A DNA stretch of 30,260 nucleotides, taken from assembly GCA_964406105.1 (NCBI GenBank), contig CAYOQK010000034.1:1-30260 (forward strand). The letters are read 5' to 3'. The position numbers were made by a program, and so were the translations under genes. This stretch comes from WGAB01 sp964406105. Lineage in GTDB: Bacteria > Hydrothermota > Hydrothermia > WGAB01. Of this stretch, positions 1-7,189 are shown piece after piece. The notes under the pieces are model-generated. The model ran no database searches. It was not told the origin of the DNA and saw only the letters and a program-made list of their open reading frames with translations. How positions within the stretch are numbered: position 1 is the first letter of the stretch; every line of letters begins with the position of its first letter.

Positions 1-407
1 GCCAGCGCACCAACCTGCAGTGGGCCCATGAGGTGGCTGTGTTGCTGGAAACCCTCACCGATCCCCAGGAAGTGGAATACCTCTGGCTTGGTGGAGTGCT
101 GGGTTTCCAGGCCCTGTATCACCGAGCCCGGCGACTGAACCACCGAACCCTCAAGATCACCCTGCTGCTCTTGCCCCGCCACTCTCCGTTGTACCTGCCT
201 TTTGCCTGGTGGCGACACCGAGGCGACCGGCTACTCCTCACGGTGACCGACGCCCCATCCCCCCAAACCCCAACGGTCCCCGAACCCCTGCAGCCCTTCC
301 TTCGGTCCCTTGACCCTAAGAACTGCACCCTGGACCTCCGGTTGCCCCGAAGGCAAACCGAGCCCATTCTCCACCAGGTGATCCAATGGCTGGCCTCCTG
401 CTCCTGA
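1..407 (+). CDS. 3' end of an unrecognised protein gene
   Basis: An open frame enters from the left edge (first full codon at base 3) and ends with TGA at 405-407, so only the last 134 residues are visible. The GTG at 33 is an internal codon: the frame stays open upstream with plausible residues (Q-R-T-N-L-Q-W-A-H-E). The visible part is rich in Leu, Pro and Arg, with a hydrophobic stretch (roughly 30 residues in) and a Pro-rich linker before a C-terminal amphipathic stretch. I do not recognise a family and no catalytic motif stands out. Its last 22 bases overlap the start of the lytic transglycosylase gene, which suggests the two are co-transcribed and translationally coupled. Function unknown. 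Confidence 0.6.
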   Translation, partial: QRTNLQWAHEVAVLLETLTDPQEVEYLWLGGVLGFQALYHRARRLNHRTLKITLLLLPRHSPLYLPFAWWRHRGDRLLLTVTDAPSPQTPTVPEPLQPFLRSLDPKNCTLDLRLPRRQTEPILHQVIQWLASCS

Positions 408-2209
408 TCGGTCTTGTTGCCTCGTGGGACTCCCTCTTGGCCCTTTGGAACCGCGGGGCACCGCCCCAACGTTTCCTTCCCCAGTGGCACCGTACGCTTC
501 AAGCCTCCCCAGAGGCCGAACCCCTCCTTTGGGCCCTCCGTTGGTCTTGGGAGATCAGTCGTAGAGATCCGGAAGCCGCCCGCCGCACGTTCCATCGCTG
601 GTTCCCGCAACCAGGTCCGGCCGAGGCTCTTCCCCTTCTGGAAACCAGTCTACAGGACTTTTTCCGGGCCTTTCGGTTCCACTGGCCTCCTGAATCCCTC
701 AGCCAGTGGCTCCAGCACATCCCCCGGGAGGAGCCCCGCAATCGTGAGGTGTGGTGGCTCTACGAAAGGGGATGGCAATGGGCCCGACAGGGCATACTGG
801 ACTCCGCGGCCGCCCTGTGGGCCCGGGTGGTGCAGCAGGCACCCGCCTCACCCTACGCCCGCTGGCTGCTGAACCACGTGGACTCCCTGTTGCCCCTCTC
901 CCCAGAGGACCGCGGGTTCGCCCTGTACCGCCAAGGACGGTACGAGGAGGCCTTGCCCCTGCTCAAGGACCATCTGTTTTCCAGCCGCTTCGTGCGGGCC
1001 TATCTCACCTGCCTGTATCGGCTCCGCCGCAACCTGACTTTCCTTCGGGAGTTTCACCGGCTCAAGGCTCGCCTCTCCACCTCAGACCGGCACCGGATGG
1101 CCTATTACCGTGCGGTGGTGTTGGACCGCTTAAATCGGCGGGCCGAGGCGATCCAAGCACTGATAGACCTGGCAAAAAGAAGCCCCCGCTGGCGGGCTTC
1201 GGCCATTACGTACGCCTCTCTGCTAGCCTTGGAAACCAACCTCATCACCCGCACCGCCCGGGAACTGGAACGGCGGTTCCCCCACACGCCAGTAGCCCGA
1301 GCCCGAGCAGCCCTGCTGCACCTGGTCATGAACCGTCCAGAGGCAGCGCGTCGCCTGTTCCGCAAGAACCTTCAGGCCTCTGAGTTTTGGCGGGCTCAGG
1401 CCCTGTACTTCTTGTATCGCATCACGCAGAACCCAGCCTTTGCTGAGACCCTGCGGCAGGAGTTCCCCCTTTCCTATTACACTGCACGGCTCAGCCAACC
1501 TCCAAAAGCCTTGCACACAACGTTGAAAACGAGCCTGGAGGATTCCTGCCCTGCACCCCAGGGGTTCCGGGCACTGGCTCGGTACTTTCTGAATGCCCAA
1601 GCCCTGGCCGTTCCCTTTGCCCAGCAGTGTCCCCTCCGGGCTGCCCTCGTGGCAGACTCTGTGGGCAATCCGGGGCTGGCGCTCCGCCTTGCCCATCGCC
1701 ATTTCCAAGCCCAAACCTCACTGGATTCCCTTACCCTGGCCCTGTTGTTCCCTCTGCCAGCCTCATGGCGGCCCTGGCTGGCCCGCCTCGGCCTGGAGGA
1801 CCCATGGCTGTTCCTGGGACTGATGCGAGAGGAAAGCCATTTCCGGCCCTTTGTGGTGTCGCCCGCTGGAGCCATTGGCCTGTCTCAGGTAATGCCCCAT
1901 ACCTACCGCCAACTGATGCCCGAAGGCCGGCCCTCTGACCTGTTCCGCCCTCCGATCAATCTGAGGGCCGGCGCTTCGGTGCTCCAACGGGAACTCCACG
2001 CCTTTGGCTCCCCCGCTTTGGCTTTGGCTGCTTACAACGCCGGTCCCCGTCGGGTTCGGAACTGGCTCCATCTCTGGCAGCAGCGGGGGATCGCCCAGGA
2101 CGAAGCCCTTTGGGTGGAGTTCATCCCCTTCCGTGAAACCCGAAACTACGTGCGCCGGGTGTACCGCTCTTGGAAACTCTACCGCTGGCTTTACCCGCGA
2201 GCCTTCTGA
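386..2209 (+). CDS. Soluble-type lytic transglycosylase (Slt70-like)
   Basis: This 607-residue protein should cleave the MurNAc-GlcNAc bond of peptidoglycan in the periplasm, forming 1,6-anhydro-muropeptides. It starts with a hydrophobic segment (residues 2-21) that could be a signal peptide or anchor, although it lacks the usual N-terminal positive charges. Residues of about 40-440 are Arg/Ala/Leu-rich helical repeats like the superhelical ring of Slt70. The C-terminal catalytic domain (about 465-600) has the family motifs in order: R-E-E-S with catalytic Glu483, G-A-I-G-L-S-Q-V-M-P, then A-L-A-A-Y-N-A-G-P, and E-T-R-N-Y-V near the end. The ATG at 386 has a weak AGGTG at 376-380 and overlaps the previous gene by 22 bases. 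The family call is firm; the exact start is less certain. Confidence 0.9.
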   Translation: MAGLLLLIGLVASWDSLLALWNRGAPPQRFLPQWHRTLQASPEAEPLLWALRWSWEISRRDPEAARRTFHRWFPQPGPAEALPLLETSLQDFFRAFRFHWPPESLSQWLQHIPREEPRNREVWWLYERGWQWARQGILDSAAALWARVVQQAPASPYARWLLNHVDSLLPLSPEDRGFALYRQGRYEEALPLLKDHLFSSRFVRAYLTCLYRLRRNLTFLREFHRLKARLSTSDRHRMAYYRAVVLDRLNRRAEAIQALIDLAKRSPRWRASAITYASLLALETNLITRTARELERRFPHTPVARARAALLHLVMNRPEAARRLFRKNLQASEFWRAQALYFLYRITQNPAFAETLRQEFPLSYYTARLSQPPKALHTTLKTSLEDSCPAPQGFRALARYFLNAQALAVPFAQQCPLRAALVADSVGNPGLALRLAHRHFQAQTSLDSLTLALLFPLPASWRPWLARLGLEDPWLFLGLMREESHFRPFVVSPAGAIGLSQVMPHTYRQLMPEGRPSDLFRPPINLRAGASVLQRELHAFGSPALALAAYNAGPRRVRNWLHLWQQRGIAQDEALWVEFIPFRETRNYVRRVYRSWKLYRWLYPRAF

Positions 2210-2268
2210 CCCCAGGCGGAAGGTTTATAATTCCCCCGATTGTGGTCAAATTTTTGCCCTTCGGGAGG
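2204..2268 (+). promoter_or_regulatory. secA promoter and Shine-Dalgarno
   Basis: A perfect TATAAT lies at 2226-2231. The best -35 is only a weak TTCTGA at 2204-2209, 16 bases upstream, overlapping the stop codon of the preceding gene. A start site near 2238 would give a leader of about 40 bases. It contains GGGAGG at 2263-2268, which serves the ATG at 2279 (10-base spacing) or the adjacent ATG at 2282. Confidence 0.6.
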
Positions 2269-2278
2269 TTGATGTCCC

Positions 2279-5200
2279 ATGATGAAATTTTTGATGGAAA
2301 AGATTATCGGAACCCGAAACGAACGGGTGATTCGGAAACTTCGTCCCATTGTTGAAGAGATCAACCGCATTTATGAGGGCTATCGTGGCCTAAAGGACGA
2401 AGACCTCATCAAAAAGACCGAGGATTTTGTTCAACGGATTGCCCAGGGCGAAGACCCGGACGATGTGCTCCCGGAGGCCTTCGCTCTGGTGAAGGAGGCA
2501 TGTCGCCGGCTCGTAGGGAAGTCCTGGCTGGTCACAAACCAGCCGTACACCTGGGATATGATCCCCTTTGACGTGCAGCTCATCGGCGCCATCGTGCTGC
2601 ACCAGGGGAAGATCGCTGAAATGGCCACCGGCGAGGGGAAAACCCTGGTGGCTACGATGCCCCTGTACCTCAATGCCCTGATCGGCCGGGCCCGTGGACT
2701 GAAGGGCGACCGGCGGTTCCTGGTAGATGGCACCCCTCGGGGCATCGCCCATCTGGTGACCGTCAACGACTACCTGGCCCGCCGAGACCGCCAGTGGATG
2801 GGCCCCGTGTACGAATCCCTGGGGCTCACCGTGGGCGTGATCCAAGCGGGAATGGGCCCCCAGGAACGAAAACCCGAGTACAATGCCGACATCACCTATG
2901 GAACCAACAACGAGTTCGGCTTTGATTACCTGCGCGACAACATGGTGTTCCGGCCCGAAGACCGGGTGCAACGGGGCCATATCTACGCCATCATTGACGA
3001 GGTGGACTCCATCTTGATTGATGAGGCCCGTACCCCTCTCATCATCTCCGGCCCGGTGGAACACTCCCAGGTGGAGCAGTACGTGGAGGTGAAACCTGCC
3101 GTGGCCGAAGTGGTGCGGAAGCAACAGGCCCTGGTGCGCCAGATGCTCACAGAGGCCGAACGCCTTTTGAAAGAGGGCAAGGAACGGGAAGCCGCCGTAA
3201 AACTCGTACTGGTACGCCGCGCCGCCCCCAAGAGCCGCCGCCTCTTCAAGATCCTCCAACAACCCGGCCTCATGAAACTCGTGGACAAGGTGGAACTGGA
3301 GCTCATGAAAGACAAGCGGATCAAGGACTTGGAAGAAGACCTGTACTACGTGGTGGACGAAAAGAGCCATTCCGCCGAACTCACGGAAAAGGGCCGGGCC
3401 GAGATCCAACGACGATTCAAAGACCTGTTTGAACTGCCGGATCTTTCCACCGCGCTGGCCGAGATTGACCGACGGGAAGACCTCCTACCCCGGGAAAAGT
3501 TCTACGAAAAGGAGCGGATCTACCGCGAATACGCCGAAAAATCCGACAAAATCCACGCCATCCGACAACTGCTCAAGGCTTACACCCTGTTTGAGCGGGA
3601 CGTGGATTACGTGGTGATGGACGGCAAGATCATCATCGTAGACGAGTTCACCGGTCGCCTGATGCCTGGCCGACGGTGGTCTGACGGCCTGCACGAGGCC
3701 GTGGAAGCCAAGGAAGGGGTGAAGGTGCAAGCAGAAACCCAAACCCTTGCCACCATCACCATTCAGAACTACTTCCGCATGTACGAAAAACTCGCAGGCA
3801 TGACCGGTACCGCTGCCACCGAGGCCGGTGAGTTTTGGGAAATCTACAAACTGGACGTGGTTACCATCCCCACCAACAAACCCGTTCGGCGGATTGACTA
3901 CCCGGACGTCATCTACAAAACCAAGAAGGACAAGTACGAGGCCGTCATCAACGAGATTGAGAAATGGCACAAGGTGGGCCGTCCGATTCTGGTGGGGACC
4001 ACTTCGGTGGAGGTCTCGGAGATCCTTTCGCGGATGCTGAAGCGCCGGGGTATTCCCCATCACGTGCTCAATGCAAAGCACCACGAAAAGGAAGCCCAAA
4101 TCGTGGCCAAGGCCGGCCAACGGGGCGCGGTGACCATCGCCACCAACATGGCGGGCCGAGGCACGGACATCAAACTCGGGCCCGGTGTGATCCGAAACCC
4201 TGATCAACCGGACCTGGAAATCAAGGAATGCGCCATCAACACCAAGAACCCTACCCCAGGGGTCACCTGCCCTCGGGATCCCAAAAAGTGCATTGAAGAG
4301 GGGGTACCCTGTGGACTTTACGTGATCGGCACAGAACGGCACGAGTCCCGCCGCATTGACAACCAGCTCCGGGGCCGAGCCGGCCGCCAAGGAGACCCCG
4401 GAGCCAGCCGCTTCTTCCTGTCTTTGGAGGACGACCTGTTGCGCCTGTTTGGATCCGACCGGGTGATTGAACTCATGGAACGCTTCGGCTCCAAGGACGA
4501 GGGGCCCATTGAATCCCGACTGGTGACCAAGGCCCTGGAAAACGCCCAACGCCGAGTGGAAATGCAGAACTTTGAGATCCGGAAACGCCTCCTGGAGTAC
4601 GACGACGTCATGAACAAACAGCGAGAGGTCATCTACGGCCTGCGTAACGAGATCCTGGACGGCCGTGACCTGCGGGATCTCGTCCTGAACGAGTATGTAC
4701 AGGAGATCGTTGACGAAAAGGTGGACCAGTACTGCCCCGAGGGCTTGGGCCCCGAAGAATGGGACCTGGAAGGCCTGAAGGCCGAACTCACTTACTTCTT
4801 CCTGGTGGATTTCCCCATCGTGGGAGCCTTTCGGGACCGTGAAGAACTCAAACGCTTTATCCGGGAACGGATAGAGGAGGCTTACCGCGAGCGGGAAGAG
4901 GGCTTGGGCGAAGAGAAGATGCGGGAACTGGAGCGCATCGTGATCCTCTCCGCTCTGGATCACCACTGGCGGGAACACCTGTATGCCTTAGACCACCTGC
5001 GGGAGGGTATCCAACTGCGGGCCTACGGGCACAAAGACCCTCTGGTGCAGTACAAGCAGGAGAGCTTCCAGCTCTTTGACGAGATGCTCACCAAGATCCG
5101 GAACGACGCCGTGATGCGGCTGTTCCGGGTGCAGCCACCTCCCAAGATGGTGATGCCGCGGCGGTATCGTGACCGGGTGGTGGCCACCAAGCCCTCCGTG

Positions 5201-5344
5201 CCTCAGCAACGGGCGACGCAAGCCGCACCTGCGGCCCCAGGCCGAGGGAGTGCACCGGCCGCTGTGCCCACCGGCGGAGGGTTCCGCCCGCGGCCTGCCC
5301 CCAGCACCAAGGGCACCAAGAAAAAGAGGAAAAAGAAACGCTGA
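2279..5344 (+). CDS. secA: Protein translocase ATPase SecA
   Basis: SecA is the ATPase that drives preproteins through SecYEG. Visible parts in order: Walker A G-E-G-K-T at residues 118-122; DEVD Walker B at 240-243; the preprotein cross-linking domain with a long helical, charged insertion (about residues 258-350); the D-E-F-T-G-R-L motif; then NBD2 with G-R-G-T-D-I and the arginine-finger region H-E-S-R-R-I-D-N-Q-L-R-G-R-A-G-R-Q-G-D. At 1021 residues it is longer than E. coli SecA (901). The cross-linking-domain insertion resembles that of Bacteroidetes-type SecA. A second insertion in NBD2 carries four cysteines (C651, C664, C671, C678). The usual C-terminal zinc-binding motif is absent; the protein ends in an Ala/Pro/Gly-rich linker and a Lys/Arg tail. 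ATG 2279 is chosen for its Shine-Dalgarno; 2282 is possible. Confidence 0.97.
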   Translation: MMKFLMEKIIGTRNERVIRKLRPIVEEINRIYEGYRGLKDEDLIKKTEDFVQRIAQGEDPDDVLPEAFALVKEACRRLVGKSWLVTNQPYTWDMIPFDVQLIGAIVLHQGKIAEMATGEGKTLVATMPLYLNALIGRARGLKGDRRFLVDGTPRGIAHLVTVNDYLARRDRQWMGPVYESLGLTVGVIQAGMGPQERKPEYNADITYGTNNEFGFDYLRDNMVFRPEDRVQRGHIYAIIDEVDSILIDEARTPLIISGPVEHSQVEQYVEVKPAVAEVVRKQQALVRQMLTEAERLLKEGKEREAAVKLVLVRRAAPKSRRLFKILQQPGLMKLVDKVELELMKDKRIKDLEEDLYYVVDEKSHSAELTEKGRAEIQRRFKDLFELPDLSTALAEIDRREDLLPREKFYEKERIYREYAEKSDKIHAIRQLLKAYTLFERDVDYVVMDGKIIIVDEFTGRLMPGRRWSDGLHEAVEAKEGVKVQAETQTLATITIQNYFRMYEKLAGMTGTAATEAGEFWEIYKLDVVTIPTNKPVRRIDYPDVIYKTKKDKYEAVINEIEKWHKVGRPILVGTTSVEVSEILSRMLKRRGIPHHVLNAKHHEKEAQIVAKAGQRGAVTIATNMAGRGTDIKLGPGVIRNPDQPDLEIKECAINTKNPTPGVTCPRDPKKCIEEGVPCGLYVIGTERHESRRIDNQLRGRAGRQGDPGASRFFLSLEDDLLRLFGSDRVIELMERFGSKDEGPIESRLVTKALENAQRRVEMQNFEIRKRLLEYDDVMNKQREVIYGLRNEILDGRDLRDLVLNEYVQEIVDEKVDQYCPEGLGPEEWDLEGLKAELTYFFLVDFPIVGAFRDREELKRFIRERIEEAYREREEGLGEEKMRELERIVILSALDHHWREHLYALDHLREGIQLRAYGHKDPLVQYKQESFQLFDEMLTKIRNDAVMRLFRVQPPPKMVMPRRYRDRVVATKPSVPQQRATQAAPAAPGRGSAPAAVPTGGGFRPRPAPSTKGTKKKRKKKR

Positions 5345-5370
5345 GCACTCCGAAAACAGGAGCCCAACCC

Positions 5371-6207
5371 ATGGGTACGCTGAAATTCGGCCCGGCAGGG
5401 ATCCCCATTCAAACCAAGAAACGAGACACCATAGAGGGCATCAAAACCGTCCGCAAACTGGGCTTGGACGCCATGGAGTTGGAGTTCGTCCAAGGCGTTC
5501 GGATGTCTGAGAAAAAGGCTCAGGAGGTTCGGAAGGTGGCGGAATCCGAGGGGGTGGCCCTCACCGTCCACGCCCCCTACTGGATCAACCTGAACGCCCA
5601 GGAACCGGAAAAACTGGCACGATCCAAACAGCACATCCTGGACTCTGCCCGTATCGGCTTCCTCGCCGGAGCCACCAGCGTGACCTTTCACCCGGCCTTC
5701 TATCTGAAGCAGGATCCAGAAGCCGTGTACCAGAGGGTAAAAGAGGCTCTACTGGAAATCGTGGAACGACTGCGCGAAGAGGGCATCACCATAGAGATCC
5801 GGCCCGAAACCATGGGGAAACCTACCCAGTTTGGCTCCCTGGAAGAGGTGGTTCGCTTGGCCAAGGAGATCCCCGGGGTGCTGCCTCTGGTGGACTTTGC
5901 CCACCTTCACGCCCGAGCCCAGGGTGGCCTAAACACCTACGAGGAATTCGTAGGTGTGCTGGATTACCTGGCCCGGGAACTGGGGGAAGGTGTGTTGAAA
6001 AACGTGCACTTCCACGTTTCAGGCATTGAGTATGGCCCTAAGGGCGAGAAGAACCATCTCATCCTGGAAGAATCCGATTTCCGGTATCGCGACCTGCTCC
6101 GCGCCTTTCGCGATCGGGGCGTGGAGGGCATTGTCATCTGCGAAAGCCCAAATCTGGAAGAAGACGCCCTTCTGCTGCAGAGAACTTGGCGGGAACTGGG
6201 AGGATGA
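5371..6207 (+). CDS. Endonuclease IV-like TIM-barrel protein (AP endonuclease family 2)
   Basis: A 278-residue protein with the fold of deoxyribonuclease IV / xylose-isomerase-like TIM barrels. Ligands that would build the trinuclear zinc site of endonuclease IV can be followed: H67 (V-H-A-P-Y), H107 (F-H-P-A-F), E146 (I-R-P-E), D175 and H178 (D-F-A-H), H213/H215 (V-H-F-H), H229 (G-E-K-N-H-L) and E258 (C-E-S-P). The stretch S-G-I-E-Y-G-P-K-G-E-K-N-H is, from memory, typical of the archaeal/thermophile subgroup rather than of E. coli Nfo, where D229-x-H231 sits. Abasic-site endonuclease activity in base-excision repair is therefore likely but not certain. It lies 26 bases after secA with AGGAG at 5358-5362, so it is probably read from the secA promoter. 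Confidence 0.8.
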   Translation: MGTLKFGPAGIPIQTKKRDTIEGIKTVRKLGLDAMELEFVQGVRMSEKKAQEVRKVAESEGVALTVHAPYWINLNAQEPEKLARSKQHILDSARIGFLAGATSVTFHPAFYLKQDPEAVYQRVKEALLEIVERLREEGITIEIRPETMGKPTQFGSLEEVVRLAKEIPGVLPLVDFAHLHARAQGGLNTYEEFVGVLDYLARELGEGVLKNVHFHVSGIEYGPKGEKNHLILEESDFRYRDLLRAFRDRGVEGIVICESPNLEEDALLLQRTWRELGG

Positions 6208-6258
6208 CGTCGGCCGTTCCCGCTGGCCTCCTGTGTTCCTCCGATCAAAGAGTTTTTT

Positions 6259-7116
6259 TCACGCTCCCTTGGGTTTCCACACCAAAACCGGAACCTCCAC
6301 GGAGCGCAACACCTTTTCGGTAACACTGCCCATGAGCCAGTGTTTAAACCCCGCACGTCCGTGGGAGGCCATGACCACCAGGTCGGGCTGCTCTTGTTCC
6401 ACCGCATCCAGGATGCCCGGCAGGGCCTCATAGCGGCGTTCAATGCGGATGCGATAGGTTACCGTACCGGAAACGGTGCGGATTCGTTCCCGCAGGATCT
6501 GTTCTACCTCCCTTTGGATGCGTTCCTGGGCCTCTTGGGCAGCCAGGCTTTCCAGGAGTTCAATCACGTGGAGCACCACCACCTGGGCTTTGAACACCGA
6601 GGCCACCTCAAAGGCGCGTTCCAGGGCCCGCAGGGAGAGGGGAGAGAGGTCTACGGGCACCAGGATCCTTTGAATCTCTCGGGGTTCCCGATGGGGATAC
6701 ACCAGCACGGGCACTTGAGCACGGGTGAGGATGCGGTAGGCGGTACTGCCCAAGTCCTCCGAGGTTTCGCCCAGACGATACCCCACGGCGATAAGATCAC
6801 ACCCTTGATCTTGGCACCCAGCCACCACCTCCTCATAGGGCACCCCCATCCGGATCCAGGTGGACTCCACAGGAACCCCGAAGTTCTGTTGGATGCGCTC
6901 AGCGATTTCGGTAAGCCGCTGATCCATCTCCGCCCGAACCCGCTGTGTGGTTTGGCTGAAGATCTCCTGGAGGGAGGGGGGCACGAACTCCTCGTGAGGA
7001 ACCACGTGCAGCAGGATGAGCCGGGCACCAAAGGCCTGAGCCCACTGGGCCACCCCTTGCAGGAAATAGAGGGAAACCCTGTTGACGTCCAAAGCCACCA
7101 GGATGCGTTGGAACAT
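6259..7116 (-). CDS. Tandem-domain universal stress protein (UspA family)
   Basis: A 285-residue cytoplasmic protein made of two UspA domains (about residues 1-140 and 150-285), each starting with a beta strand and Asp (I-L-V-A-L-D and I-L-V-P-V-D). The second ends in the family ATP-binding loop form, S-H-G-R-A-G-F-K-H-W-L-M-G-S, where the first Gly of the usual G-x2-G-x9-G(S/T) is Ala. The first domain has only the G-S part, so it may not bind nucleotide. The start M-F-Q-R-I at 7116 is chosen over a much longer open frame because AGGAGGT (complement of 7122-7128) lies at ideal spacing and because Usp domains begin there. It is divergent from mnmG. No specific role can be given beyond stress-associated nucleotide-binding protein. 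Confidence 0.9.
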   Translation of the reverse strand: MFQRILVALDVNRVSLYFLQGVAQWAQAFGARLILLHVVPHEEFVPPSLQEIFSQTTQRVRAEMDQRLTEIAERIQQNFGVPVESTWIRMGVPYEEVVAGCQDQGCDLIAVGYRLGETSEDLGSTAYRILTRAQVPVLVYPHREPREIQRILVPVDLSPLSLRALERAFEVASVFKAQVVVLHVIELLESLAAQEAQERIQREVEQILRERIRTVSGTVTYRIRIERRYEALPGILDAVEQEQPDLVVMASHGRAGFKHWLMGSVTEKVLRSVEVPVLVWKPKGA

Positions 7117-7121
7117 GGCGC

Positions 7122-7150
7122 ACCTCCTGTGTTGGGTTTCCATCATTTTA
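7122..7150 (-). promoter_or_regulatory. Promoter and Shine-Dalgarno of the universal stress gene
   Basis: On the minus strand TAAAAT (complement of 7145-7150) fits a -10 element. It is followed by a leader of about 22 bases carrying AGGAGGT (complement of 7122-7128) five bases before the ATG at 7116. No convincing -35 is visible. Between this element and the mnmG -10 lies a short inverted repeat, AGCCC (7151-7155) and GGGCT (7163-7167) with a 7-base loop, which could be an operator for either gene. Confidence 0.45.
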
Positions 7151-7172
7151 AGCCCTGTTTTCGGGCTCCGGC

Positions 7173-7180
7173 TGTATAAT
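7173..7180 (+). promoter_or_regulatory. Leaderless-type promoter of mnmG
   Basis: TATAAT at 7175-7180 is directly preceded by TG (7173-7174). The ATG of mnmG follows after only 9 bases (7190). A transcript starting the usual 6-8 bases after the -10 would begin at or within 3 bases of the start codon. No purine-rich Shine-Dalgarno fits in the gap. Confidence 0.6.
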
Positions 7181-7189
7181 CCAGCCCCT

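Noticed and set aside
119..610. Long minus-strand open frames opposite the lytic transglycosylase and the upstream gene
   Set aside because: Arg/Gly-rich shadow frames of GC-rich coding DNA with no start signals or family motifs.
2390..4978. Two large minus-strand open frames opposite secA (339 and 497 codons)
   Set aside because: They lie wholly within secA, have His/Leu/Val-rich antisense composition and show no recognisable domain.
6198..6259. Terminator for the endonuclease-like gene: GGGAGG near 6198-6203, CCTCC at 6227-6231 or 6238-6242, then seven Ts at 6253-6259
   Set aside because: The stem is only 5 bp with a long loop and the T-run begins 10 or more bases after it, so it does not form a standard terminator. 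The T-run may still matter because it reaches the stop codon of the convergent gene.
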